A stretch of DNA of 14,793 nucleotides, taken from the NCBI GenBank assembly GCA_002393195.1, contig DGIK01000120.1, positions 1 to 14,793 on the forward strand. The letters run 5' to 3'. Below are positions 1 through 6,995 of the stretch, piece by piece (the stretch's first letter is position 1; each line of letters starts with the position of its first letter). Made by a program: the position numbers and the translations under genes. Origin of the DNA: Bacteroidales bacterium UBA3824. Lineage in GTDB: Bacteria; Bacteroidota; Bacteroidia; Bacteroidales; UBA3824. Below the pieces are notes generated by a model, which was not told the DNA's origin, ran no database searches, and saw only the letters and a program-made list of their open reading frames with translations.

Positions 1-231
1 GTCACGGTAAATGACCCTGTAAATGAAAATGTCACGATAAAACGACAACTATTGGCATTAATCAGCAATAATCCTTATGGTACTTATAGCGATTACGCTC
101 AATTATTGGACAAATCACAATCAACAGTAAAAAGAATGTTGAAACAAATGAAAAACAAAGAACTAATCCGTCGCGTTGGTGCCGACAAAAACGGTCACTG
201 GGAAATTATTAATAATCAACCAAATAACTAA
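1..231 (+). CDS. C-terminal end of an AlbA_2/RecG-like ATP-binding regulator (partial)
   Basis: Frame 1 is open from the window edge to a TAA at 229-231, giving 76 residues. The segment starts with VTVNDPVNENVTIKRQLLAL, then a predicted winged helix (residues about 15-60: QLLDKSQSTVKRMLKQMKNK) and ends RRVGADKNGHWEII. A run of V-T-V-N type residues followed by a helix-turn-helix and a closing 'RxGxDKxGxWEII' is what I know from the C-termini of proteins with an N-terminal AlbA_2 (Schlafen-type) domain and a RecG-like ATPase_AAA_4 domain; the N-terminal domains lie outside the window. The WYL gene starts 3 bases after its stop, so the two are probably co-transcribed. Base use is clearly AT-richer than the genes further right, which fits an acquired accessory gene. 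The C-terminal winged helix is well supported; the identity of the missing part is inferred. Confidence 0.7.
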   Translation, partial: VTVNDPVNENVTIKRQLLALISNNPYGTYSDYAQLLDKSQSTVKRMLKQMKNKELIRRVGADKNGHWEIINNQPNN

Positions 232-234
232 CCT

Positions 235-1257
235 ATGCCCACCAACAAGAACGCCCTCGCCCGCATCGCCTTCCTCGACACCCTTCTCGCAGACCGTCAT
301 CATTATTACAATCTTGATGACCTGACGGAGAAGTGCAACGAGCGGCTTGAAGAAATTGGTGTATCAACCGTTACGCGGCGTTGCATAGAGAAGGACATCG
401 ATTTTATCGAGGGAGCATCTTTTGGCGGTAACATCGACAAGGGTACAATTAACGGCAAATATTGTCTTCGATACGCCGACCCGTCGTTTTCTATCTTTAC
501 CAAAAAACTCTCCGACGATGAGAAAAACCTTTTGCAGGAGATTCTCAGCACTATCGGGCAGTTTGAGGGGTTGGATGATTTTGAGTGGATTGACGATTTG
601 AAACAACGTCTCGACGTTGAGGAACGCCCCAAAATAATTTCGTTTAGCAACAATCCGTTTTTGAAAAATAGCAACCTTTTGGGACTGATTTTCAATTACA
701 TATCGCACAAAAATGTTGTGAAAGTTTGCTATTCGGCGTTTGTGAAGGCGAAGGCGGGCATTGAGTTTCATCCATACCTTTTGAAACAATACAACAACCG
801 TTGGTATCTCATCGGCGCGGCAGACAGCGACGGCAAAATCCTCACACTCGCATTAGACCGCATTACAAACATCGAACCCGTTGCAAATAAGGAGTTTATA
901 AAGCCTGACGAGGATTTTGCGGAACGATTCGACGATATTGTTGGAGTTACGATTATTGATGGCAAACCATTGGAACACATTGTGTTTTGGGTTTCGGATG
1001 TTTCAAAAGATTACGTGGAATCCAAACCAATTCACGGTTCGCAAAAGTCGATTAACAACGATGAAGATTTGCGCCGTCAATATCCAAAACTCGTTGGTGG
1101 AAGGTTTTTCTCCATTGATTGTATTCCTAACTACGAATTAATCAGAGAGTTGACATCGTTTGGCAGGGAGTTGATGGTATTGAAGCCGAAAGATGTTAGG
1201 GCGAAAGTTTTGGAATGGTTCAGCAAGGCGGCGGAGAGATATTTGGAGTGTCAATAA
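235..1257 (+). CDS. WYL-domain transcriptional regulator
   Basis: A 340-residue protein. Residues 5-90 look like an N-terminal winged-helix DNA-binding region (ARIAFLDTLLAD..., then VTRRCIEKDIDFIEG typical of the recognition part). Residues 160-215 hold the WYL domain: FHPYLLKQYNNRWYLIG at 178-194 with the W190-Y191-L192 triad, followed by LALDRI at 205-210. The C-terminal 299-325 region (NYELIRELTSFGRELMVL...) matches the WCX extension. WYL domains are ligand-sensing modules, often binding nucleic acid or nucleotides, and many such regulators control DNA-repair or phage-defence genes. ATG at 235 lies 3 bases after the stop of the upstream gene, without a Shine-Dalgarno motif, which is normal in this phylum; the pair probably forms one transcript. 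The target genes are not visible in the window and may lie to the left. The family call is firm, the role in defence is only a possibility. Confidence 0.88.
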   Translation: MPTNKNALARIAFLDTLLADRHHYYNLDDLTEKCNERLEEIGVSTVTRRCIEKDIDFIEGASFGGNIDKGTINGKYCLRYADPSFSIFTKKLSDDEKNLLQEILSTIGQFEGLDDFEWIDDLKQRLDVEERPKIISFSNNPFLKNSNLLGLIFNYISHKNVVKVCYSAFVKAKAGIEFHPYLLKQYNNRWYLIGAADSDGKILTLALDRITNIEPVANKEFIKPDEDFAERFDDIVGVTIIDGKPLEHIVFWVSDVSKDYVESKPIHGSQKSINNDEDLRRQYPKLVGGRFFSIDCIPNYELIRELTSFGRELMVLKPKDVRAKVLEWFSKAAERYLECQ

Positions 1258-1285
1258 AAAAATCAGCAACAAATTCCACAAAAAA

Positions 1286-1317
1286 TTTGGTATTCTCCAC
1301 AAGTTGCATTATAATTG
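1286..1317 (+). promoter_or_regulatory. Candidate Bacteroidetes-type promoter for the gamma-carbonic-anhydrase-like gene
   Basis: TTTG at 1286-1289, then 20 bases, then TATAATTG at 1310-1317. The known Bacteroides promoter is TTTG, 19-21 bases, TAnnTTTG; this site has one mismatch in the -7 box. Transcription would start only about 10-15 bases before the ATG at 1336. It lies in the 78-base gap after the WYL gene and would make the following gene independent of it. Confidence 0.4.
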
Positions 1318-1335
1318 CACTAAATATCAAAAATT

Positions 1336-1848
1336 ATGGCACTCATCAAGACTCTCAACGGCAATACGCCGCAATTTGGAAAAAACATTTGGCTCGCCGA
1401 CAATTGCACAGTAATCGGCGACGTCATTATGGGCGACGACTGCAACGTATGGTTCAACGCCGTGATACGCGGCGACGTACACAGCATCCGCATCGGCAAC
1501 CGCGTCAACATTCAAGACAACGCCTGCCTGCACGCCACCTACAAGACATCGCCGCTCAATATCGGCAACAACGTCTCTATCGCGCACAACGCCGTGGTGC
1601 ACGGCTGCACAATCAAGGACAACGTGCTTATCGGAATGGGCGCGATTGTGATGGACAATGCCATCATCGAAAACAACTGCATCGTGGCGGCGGGCGCTGT
1701 GGTAACGCAAGGCACAAAGACCGAGCCGGGCGGAGTGTATGCCGGATGCCCCGCAAAACGCATCAAGGACGTGGACGAAAAACTCCAAAACGGCCTCATC
1801 AACCGCATCGTCGATAATTACGCTATGTACGCCGATTGGTACAGATAA
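1336..1848 (+). CDS. Gamma-carbonic-anhydrase family protein (left-handed beta-helix)
   Basis: A 170-residue protein of the YrdA/PaaY/CaiE-like gamma-class carbonic anhydrase group, the usual length. Hexapeptide repeats run from about residue 17 to 125 (IGDVIMGDDCNVW, IGNNVSIAHNAVV, IKDNVLIGMGAIV, IENNCIVAAGAVV). The family signature RGDVHSIRIG is at 45-54 and NIQDNACLHATYK at 58-70. Likely metal ligands are H66, H84 and H89, spaced as in this family, two on one subunit and one on the neighbour of a trimer. The closing helix (150-170) is typical. Members bind zinc or another metal; many show weak or no carbonic anhydrase activity, so the reaction is not certain. The protein is cytoplasmic (no signal peptide). 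It is followed 30 bases later by a membrane protein on the same strand; the pair may be an operon, but no functional link is known to me. Confidence 0.92.
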   Translation: MALIKTLNGNTPQFGKNIWLADNCTVIGDVIMGDDCNVWFNAVIRGDVHSIRIGNRVNIQDNACLHATYKTSPLNIGNNVSIAHNAVVHGCTIKDNVLIGMGAIVMDNAIIENNCIVAAGAVVTQGTKTEPGGVYAGCPAKRIKDVDEKLQNGLINRIVDNYAMYADWYR

Positions 1849-1878
1849 TTTTATGGAAGTCAACTAAATACAATTGCA

Positions 1879-3006
1879 ATGGGCAAGGCGGAAAAAGAAA
1901 TCAAGGTATTCGACTGGGGAAAAATCATCAGGAGTTTCCTCTGGGACTTCATATTGTTGACGGTGTTGATATTCAACCTGTTGATACTGTGCTGGGACTG
2001 GATATTTGCGATACCGGCAGTAACTGAATTTTTCAGAACCTCCACGCCAAATTTCTATGATTTTTATAACCCGCTGCACGTCAACATTCAGACTATCGAC
2101 CTGATTTTCATTGCGATATACGTTCTCGACATCATCGTTGGATGGTGCATTTCGGTATTCAAGAAGAAAGAACGCATTTTCAAATATCCGCTTTCCCATT
2201 GGTACGACATTTTGGGCTGCATACCGGCAGGCTCACTGTTGTTCCTGAGGTTGTTGAGGGTGGTTTCGATTTTCATCCGACTGTCCAAAAAGAAGTTGGT
2301 GAACCTCAGCAAGATAACCATTTTCAGGAAGTTAATCAAGATTTACAACATCATCCTCGAAGAGATAGCCGACCGCGTGGTGCTCAATATCCTCAGCGGC
2401 ATCAAGACCAACGTGCGCTCCGGTATGCCGGTCTCCAAAGACATCATCGAAAAAATCATCATTCCACACAAAGACCGCATCACATCGTTGATACTCAGCA
2501 AGGTGCGCGACATCGCAAAACGCGAATACGACGCCCACAAAACCGAACTCGCCGATTATATCAAATCCAACAGCCGCCGCGCCGTGGAGGGCAACAAGGA
2601 ACTCGCCCGACTGAAACTTATCCCAGTCGTCGGCAACCAAATTACTGAAACTATCTCCAAATCAGTTTCGCAGACTGTGGTTTCGGTTGTTGACAACATC
2701 GCAACCGACATCCTCTCCGACGACGGTCAGGAAAAGGTGAAGGCACTCTCCACCGAAGTTACAGATTTTGCATTTGAAGACCTCGAAAAACAATTGTCGC
2801 CTATCGTAACGGACATTGTTGTGGAATCCATCGCCCTCATAGCTCGTGCCGCCGGCGTCCGTCAATGGAAACTCAACGAAATGCGCGAGCGCATCGCCAT
2901 CGCCAAAGCCGCCGCAAATCCCGACAAGGAACTCATCGAACGCCTTGAAAACGATTATCAAACTCTATTTTTAAACGAATTTCAGAAAAATTTGGGAGAA
3001 GAATAA
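1879..3006 (+). CDS. Membrane protein with voltage-sensor-like four-helix domain and long helical tail, no pore
   Basis: 375 residues. Four hydrophobic segments are visible: about 20-42, 73-93, 108-122 and 122-136. Their features resemble S1-S4 of voltage-sensor domains: an acidic S2 (D74, D84 in DIIVGW, followed by a Lys-rich loop KKKE), an S3 beginning HWYDIL with D110, and an S4-like segment LRLLRVVSIFIRLSKKK with R124, R127, R134 and K137-139. In an ion channel two pore helices and a selectivity loop should follow; here instead comes a soluble, mostly helical region (about 140-375) with amphipathic stretches (ITETISKSVSQTVVSVVDNI) and a charged, possibly coiled end (335-370). The ATG at 1879 follows the previous stop by 30 bases; no Shine-Dalgarno is visible. 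I do not recognise a named family. A voltage-sensor fold is inferred from pattern only; a generic four-helix membrane protein is the alternative. Confidence 0.75.
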   Translation: MGKAEKEIKVFDWGKIIRSFLWDFILLTVLIFNLLILCWDWIFAIPAVTEFFRTSTPNFYDFYNPLHVNIQTIDLIFIAIYVLDIIVGWCISVFKKKERIFKYPLSHWYDILGCIPAGSLLFLRLLRVVSIFIRLSKKKLVNLSKITIFRKLIKIYNIILEEIADRVVLNILSGIKTNVRSGMPVSKDIIEKIIIPHKDRITSLILSKVRDIAKREYDAHKTELADYIKSNSRRAVEGNKELARLKLIPVVGNQITETISKSVSQTVVSVVDNIATDILSDDGQEKVKALSTEVTDFAFEDLEKQLSPIVTDIVVESIALIARAAGVRQWKLNEMRERIAIAKAAANPDKELIERLENDYQTLFLNEFQKNLGEE

Positions 3007-3008
3007 AG

Positions 3009-3084
3009 AATTGACAATTGACAATTAACAACTTTAAACTTTCAATTTTCAATTTACAATTTACAATTTACAATTTTCAATTTA
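3009..3084 (+). repeat. AT-rich array of 7-bp units forming an imperfect dyad between convergent genes
   Basis: Three AATTGAC-type units (3009-3029), a short middle (AACTTTAAACTTT-like, 3030-3042), then six CAATTT(A/T) units (3043-3084). The left units are close to the reverse complement of the right ones: 3009-3026 against 3044-3061 pairs at 15 of 18 positions by my count. The last unit supplies the stop codon of the cyclase gene (TTA at 3082-3084 on the plus strand). Lying between the ends of two convergent genes, it could act as a bidirectional terminator, though it is not a GC-rich hairpin. Confidence 0.8.
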
Positions 3085-3927
3085 CCTTCTTAGCCAACTG
3101 TAAAGTTTGCCCAACAGACTTTCTTGGACGGTCTCGCTACCATAATCGGCTATGGAAAATCTTTCACGGAGTTTGTCGGTGAGTTGTGTAGGGGTAACGT
3201 CTTGACATATAGCACCATACTCACAATAAGAAATTTCACCGCGCTCCTCCGAAACCACAACTACAAGGCAATCGGAAACCTCGCTCATGCCTATCGCACT
3301 GCGGTGACGCGTGCCGATATTTTGCGGCACGTCGGGATTGTCGGTAAGGGGCAAGATGCATTTTGCGGCAACAATTCTGCCCTTTGAAATGATGACTGCG
3401 CCATCGTGCAACGGCGAATTTTTGAAAAACAGCGAACCCAACAACCGCGCCGTGATAGCGCAGTCGAGGTGTTCGCCGGTACTGATGATGTTGTCGATAT
3501 TTGAATGGCTCGGCAATACGATGAGCGCGCCGGTATTGTCCTTTGCAAACTCGGTGCAAGCCTTCACGATTTCGGGGATGTTGAGATTGTCGGGAGATTC
3601 CTTGATGACATTGCGAAAAATCCTCTCCACCGAAAAAAACTTGGAGATGCTCGTCTTGTCGCCCACTTCGAGAAGGAATTTCCTGATTTCCTGCTGAAAT
3701 ACGATGACCAACGCCAACAATCCTACACTCGATATTTTGTTCATGATGGTACTGAGCAGGCTCATATCCAACAGCCTTACTATCAAGTACATCACGTATA
3801 TCATAAATATCGCGATGAGTATGTTGACAGCCTTGGTGCCATGCAACTTGGTATATACGATATACATCAAGTAGGCACTCAACAATATGTCAATCAGGTC
3901 TATAAACCCAAAATCAAGAATACCCAC
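3082..3927 (-). CDS. cdaA: Membrane-bound diadenylate cyclase, CdaA/DacA type
   Basis: A 281-residue protein that makes cyclic di-AMP from two ATP. Three N-terminal membrane helices (about 10-27, 33-51, 60-78) are followed by a coiled linker and the DAC domain (about 95-255). Both catalytic signatures are present: HDGA at 174-177 in NSPLHDGAVI and GTRHRSA at 205-211, followed by VVVVSEERGEIS (222-233). Length and order match CdaA of Firmicutes and Bacteroidota. The start codon is GTG (3925-3927); its G is also the last base of the TAG of the upstream gene, so the two are overlapped by one base and probably translationally coupled. The next in-frame ATG is codon 21, inside the first membrane helix, which supports the GTG start. 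In many Bacteroidales I recall cdaA beside folP; here it sits at the end of a DUF1599/BT_3928 unit. No CdaR partner is visible. Confidence 0.95.
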   Translation of the reverse strand: MGILDFGFIDLIDILLSAYLMYIVYTKLHGTKAVNILIAIFMIYVMYLIVRLLDMSLLSTIMNKISSVGLLALVIVFQQEIRKFLLEVGDKTSISKFFSVERIFRNVIKESPDNLNIPEIVKACTEFAKDNTGALIVLPSHSNIDNIISTGEHLDCAITARLLGSLFFKNSPLHDGAVIISKGRIVAAKCILPLTDNPDVPQNIGTRHRSAIGMSEVSDCLVVVVSEERGEISYCEYGAICQDVTPTQLTDKLRERFSIADYGSETVQESLLGKLYSWLRR

Positions 3928-5027
3928 TATTTAAACTTAAAATCCCTGTAATTCCACTTGTCAATCACGGTGCCCTTCTCGAGTTTTACAATGCCGGGGT
4001 TGGCGCGGACGATGGTTTTGAGGGTGATGTCGTCGGTCTGCACGAAGGGAAACTGCACATCAAATTCGCCCTTTACATTGTTGACCACGTCCCAATTGCT
4101 GCTCGTCATACCGATGATGGCATAATCATTCTTTTGGGCGTAATCCTGCAACTTGCGGAGCATCTGCAAGCCCTCGACCTCGCTCTTTTCGAGTTTGTGC
4201 ATTACGACGAGGAGCACGGGCTTAGAATAATTGAGCACCTGTTCGGTGTAGTCGATGCCCGAAGTGTCGGTCATTGTGAAATCGTGTACCGGCGGCACGT
4301 AGCCCTGCTTGATGAGCACCGACTTGGTATCTTGCCATACCCAGGTGCTGTCGTTCCAGGGATAATCGTCAGATTCAAACTCCTTGACCTCGCCGGTAAT
4401 GCTGTTTTTATAAATGAGTTGCGTCTTGTATTCGTCGCGTGGAGCGTCCGGCGGATATTCCATAAGTGCGGCGATGTTGTTGCCAATTTTGTAAGGACGG
4501 AAGTCGAGGATTGGCAGGTGGCGTATCATAATGTGCTGGAATATAAGCGCGATGCAGAATGTGGACGCCGCAATGGCAATCTCCACATTGTCCGAAAGCG
4601 GATTGTTCATCTGTTTGCGCTTGATTATCAAGAATATAACCAACGCCATCAGGACAACGTTTTTGAAAAATGTAGTCCAATTGTCGAGGACGAGCGCATC
4701 GCCAAAACATCCGCAGTCGTGTACGGGATTTTTGATGGCGATGTAGAGCGTAAGCGGCGTAAATACAATCTCAAACATGAACGCCAACCACACAGCCCAA
4801 CGCGGTTTGAGGTTGAATACCAGCATGATGCCCGTCGTAAATTCCAACGCTGCGAGCAAAAAAGCCAGCGGCAACGACCACTCAGCCATATAAGGCATAT
4901 TGAACGCCAGATTGAAATAATCCGTAAACTTGTAGCACGAGCCAAGCGGGTCAACCGCCTTCACAAAGCCCGAAAATACAAACACCGCACCTACCAAGAT
5001 GCGAGCCAAGAAGATTAAGAGTTTCAT
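3927..5027 (-). CDS. BT_3928-family membrane protein: DoxX/MauE-like domain with thioredoxin-like C-terminus
   Basis: 366 residues. The N-terminal 170 residues are a DoxX/MauE-like membrane domain with helices near 5-22, 50-70, 77-98, 120-136 and 148-168, including ARILVGAVFVFSGFVKAVDP (8-27), which is the usual opening of the DoxX group, and the MauE-like Cys motif DCGCFGD at 104-110. Residues 245-366 look like a thioredoxin fold (HDFTMTD, then KPVLLVVMHKLE, IIGMTSS, and ANPGIVKLEKGTVI at 342-355, which fits the cis-proline region), but the CxxC that should follow the first strand is absent (MHKLEKSE at 276-283). The pair DUF1599 plus this protein is a conserved neighbourhood in Bacteroidales. 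MauE-like proteins help disulphide or redox work across the membrane, so a redox-relay role is plausible but unproven. It is coupled to cdaA downstream by a one-base overlap. Confidence 0.85.
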   Translation of the reverse strand: MKLLIFLARILVGAVFVFSGFVKAVDPLGSCYKFTDYFNLAFNMPYMAEWSLPLAFLLAALEFTTGIMLVFNLKPRWAVWLAFMFEIVFTPLTLYIAIKNPVHDCGCFGDALVLDNWTTFFKNVVLMALVIFLIIKRKQMNNPLSDNVEIAIAASTFCIALIFQHIMIRHLPILDFRPYKIGNNIAALMEYPPDAPRDEYKTQLIYKNSITGEVKEFESDDYPWNDSTWVWQDTKSVLIKQGYVPPVHDFTMTDTSGIDYTEQVLNYSKPVLLVVMHKLEKSEVEGLQMLRKLQDYAQKNDYAIIGMTSSNWDVVNNVKGEFDVQFPFVQTDDITLKTIVRANPGIVKLEKGTVIDKWNYRDFKFK

Positions 5028-5050
5028 TTTCTATTATTTAGTTTTTTCGT

Positions 5051-5596
5051 TTATTCATTATTAGTTTCTGACAATTTGATGAGGTTGAACACGGCATAGT
5101 TGATGATGTCGTAATATCCCGCGTCGATGCCCTCGGAGACCGTGGTCTTGCCGTTGTGGTCCTCGATTTGCTTGATGCGGTATATTTTCATCAATATCAG
5201 GTCTGTAATGCTCGATACGCGCATCGACCGCCACGCCTCGCCGTAGTCGTGATTTTTTCTGAGCATAAGCTCTTTGGCAAGGTTGGCGTACTTGTCGTAA
5301 AACTGCTCTGCGGTGGCGACGTCGAAATCCGCCGTGTCCGCAAACCCTTTTTCCAACTGTATCAAGCCCATTATCGCATAATTGACCATGCCGATGAACT
5401 CCGGCTCCTCGCCCTCGTCCACCATCTTTACGCCGCTGGTCTGGATGCTTCGGACGCGGTTTGCCTTGATGAAAATCTGGTCGGTGATGGACGCCGGACG
5501 CATTATCCTCCAAGAAGTTCCATAATCGGACGCCTTCTTCAAGAACAATTCCTTGCACCTCGCTATCTGCTGTTCAAACTGCTTTTCTGTATTCAT
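5051..5596 (-). CDS. DUF1599 protein with two tandem copies of the domain
   Basis: 181 residues, cytoplasmic. The protein is an internal duplication: residues 17-83 and 110-176 align with an offset of 93-94 residues. Both copies carry DYGxxWRxMRxxSITDxIxxKxxR (D24-Y25-G26, W29-R30, M32-R33, S36-I37-T38-D39, K44, R47 in copy 1; D117 to R140 in copy 2) and end with NYAxxxLIxL (72-81 and 166-175). This is the DUF1599 / 'nucleotide modification associated domain 1' family; its reaction is not established. The gene opens the unit with the BT_3928-family gene 23 bases downstream and cdaA after that. The start ATG at 5594-5596 is preceded by an AT-rich leader; there is no Shine-Dalgarno motif. Confidence 0.87.
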   Translation of the reverse strand: MNTEKQFEQQIARCKELFLKKASDYGTSWRIMRPASITDQIFIKANRVRSIQTSGVKMVDEGEEPEFIGMVNYAIMGLIQLEKGFADTADFDVATAEQFYDKYANLAKELMLRKNHDYGEAWRSMRVSSITDLILMKIYRIKQIEDHNGKTTVSEGIDAGYYDIINYAVFNLIKLSETNNE

Positions 5597-5621
5597 TTTT
5601 CATTTGCTATTTTTCAAAGTG

Positions 5622-5653
5622 CAATATTAAAAAAATTTTTAGTAATTGACAAC
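5622..5653 (-). promoter_or_regulatory. Candidate promoter for the DUF1599-BT_3928-cdaA unit
   Basis: Read on the minus strand: GTTG (5653-5650), 20 bases, TAATATTG (5629-5622). This is TTTG-N20-TAnnTTTG with one mismatch in each box. An exact TTTG also lies at 5656-5653, but with a 23-base spacer. Transcription would begin about 20 bases before the ATG at 5596. The downstream terminator of the porin gene ends at 5671, so the leader is independent. Confidence 0.35.
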
Positions 5654-5670
5654 AAAAGCACCGTTAAAAT

Positions 5671-5711
5671 AAAAAAAAACAGACAATCTTTATAAAAAGA
5701 CTGCCTGTTTT
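5671..5711 (-). terminator. Intrinsic terminator of the porin gene
   Basis: On the minus strand a 16-bp stem (arms 5711-5696 and 5691-5676, two G-U pairs, loop of four bases 5695-5692) is followed by a run of nine T residues (5679-5671 in plus-strand coordinates read as A). It lies 29 bases after the stop of the porin-like gene and is a textbook rho-independent terminator for it, separating that gene from the DUF1599 unit. Confidence 0.88.
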
Positions 5712-5739
5712 AATTATTATGGAAATGAATTATGAATCC

Positions 5740-6894
5740 TTAGAACGAGAACTGACCTCTTACCTGAAGGACATTGTACGTCTTATGATTGTACTCACCA
5801 ATATGCTCATGAGCAAAACCATAATTCAACTTCACATTGAAATGCTTGCTGAAGAAATAGTTGAAACCAAACGTCACATCATGCTGATGTCCGCCATCGT
5901 GAAGGTCGAGGTAGTCGTAACGGGCGAGGATTTCGAGGTTCTTGGGCGATGCGTTCTGGCAGAGACCTGTAACCTTGTTGTAGTTTTGCTGCTCGCCAAT
6001 GAGCAAATAAGAACATTGCGCAAGGAAACCACCCATATGGTAACGGTCACCTTTGGCATCATCCACTCCTACACCCTGGAAGTGTGACTCAAGCAGGAAT
6101 TTCTGTTGTATGAAAATCAATTCTGCCTCATAGGTAGAATAATGGTCTGCATCCTGCAAAACTGCGGCATTGCCTATGACTTCAGGATTCTTTCCAGAGA
6201 ATGTTTTAGGAATGGAACCCGTTATTTTGGGACGCCTGTTCTTGACATCCCCCCCCTTATATTCACTATTGGTGTACATTGCGGCGACACCAAAATGAAG
6301 CACCGTGCTCTCGTTAATAATCGGGCGGTAGATAGCTTTTGCAGCAAGGTCAAGACCTGCATCAAACTGAACCGCATTGCTACCATTGTCAATATCACCA
6401 TTGGAAAATACACCGCCAGTGAAATTAAACGGATCCGTTGTGAGCAAGTATGCAACACCAATCTTACGAGCAGGCGTGAACGAATCGTCAATGGTCGAAT
6501 TGCTGATGAACTTGTACGCCAGTCCCAACGGCTTCAGACCGAAAGGCATAAAGAAATTGCCCGCCTGAATGTGGTGTGCCTTGCTGAAATTGTACTTGAC
6601 GAAAACATCACGGAAAGAAATCTTCGACTGGTCGAAACAGATTTCAATCTTGTAGTCCCACTTCTCGTTGAACTTGCCCGAAACACCAAGGCGGGTGTCA
6701 TTGACAGCGATACCATTGTCGGGATGTTCGGTATCAATACGATTGAAGTACGTACCGGCATCGATGTTGGTACGGCCGATGAGTTTCAGAGAAAACTGGT
6801 CGTTCTCTGGAACAATCGTAATCTGCGCTTGCGACTGTGATGCAGCCAACGCCGCAAAAGCCGTCGCCAACAGAGTTTTCTTTAATAGTTTCAT
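5740..6894 (-). CDS. Outer-membrane porin of the phosphate-selective porin O/P (OprO/OprP) type
   Basis: 384 residues. Signal peptide 1-23 (MKLLKKTLLATAFAALAASQ, cut near SQAQ). The mature chain shows alternating beta-strand pattern throughout: LKLIGRTNIDAGTYF (37-51), NDTRLGVSGKFNEKWDYKIE, SFRDVFVKYNF, HHIQAGNFFMPFG, then the C-terminal strands YDYLDLHDGG..., VTFGFNYFFSKHFNVKLNYGF and a last strand ending in F (QVRGQFSF), the signal recognised by the outer-membrane insertion machinery. The 'QAGNFFMPFGLKPLG' segment is typical of the Porin_O_P family. Substrate cannot be told from sequence; many Bacteroidota members are not shown to be phosphate specific. It is a single-gene transcript with its own promoter at 6933-6965 and terminator at 5671-5711, which suggests strong, independent expression. 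Confidence 0.88.
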   Translation of the reverse strand: MKLLKKTLLATAFAALAASQSQAQITIVPENDQFSLKLIGRTNIDAGTYFNRIDTEHPDNGIAVNDTRLGVSGKFNEKWDYKIEICFDQSKISFRDVFVKYNFSKAHHIQAGNFFMPFGLKPLGLAYKFISNSTIDDSFTPARKIGVAYLLTTDPFNFTGGVFSNGDIDNGSNAVQFDAGLDLAAKAIYRPIINESTVLHFGVAAMYTNSEYKGGDVKNRRPKITGSIPKTFSGKNPEVIGNAAVLQDADHYSTYEAELIFIQQKFLLESHFQGVGVDDAKGDRYHMGGFLAQCSYLLIGEQQNYNKVTGLCQNASPKNLEILARYDYLDLHDGGHQHDVTFGFNYFFSKHFNVKLNYGFAHEHIGEYNHKTYNVLQVRGQFSF

Positions 6895-6932
6895 TTTGTT
6901 ATTTTGTTTTAATTTAACTTATTTTTACGCCG

Positions 6933-6965
6933 CAAAATTAACAAAGATTATCCAATTATAACAAA
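6933..6965 (-). promoter_or_regulatory. Near-ideal Bacteroidetes promoter for the porin gene
   Basis: On the minus strand TTTG (6965-6962), 21 bases, TAATTTTG (6940-6933): an exact match to TTTG-N19-21-TAnnTTTG. It is 39 bases or more from the ATG at 6894, leaving an AT-rich leader of roughly 30 bases without Shine-Dalgarno. It is the best promoter in the window. Confidence 0.75.
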
Positions 6966-6995
6966 AAAAATGCCCAAAAGTGATTTATTGCAATT

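Noticed and set aside
1327..1863. Minus-strand frame of 178 codons opposite the gamma-carbonic-anhydrase-like gene
   Set aside because: Antisense to a strongly supported gene; the His/Val/Asp-rich composition reflects the reversed hexapeptide repeats.
4134..5018. Plus-strand open frame of 294 codons opposite the BT_3928-family gene
   Set aside because: It is fully antisense to a gene with clear DoxX/MauE motifs, has no recognisable domains and its composition (His/Arg-rich) is what an antisense reading of this gene would give.
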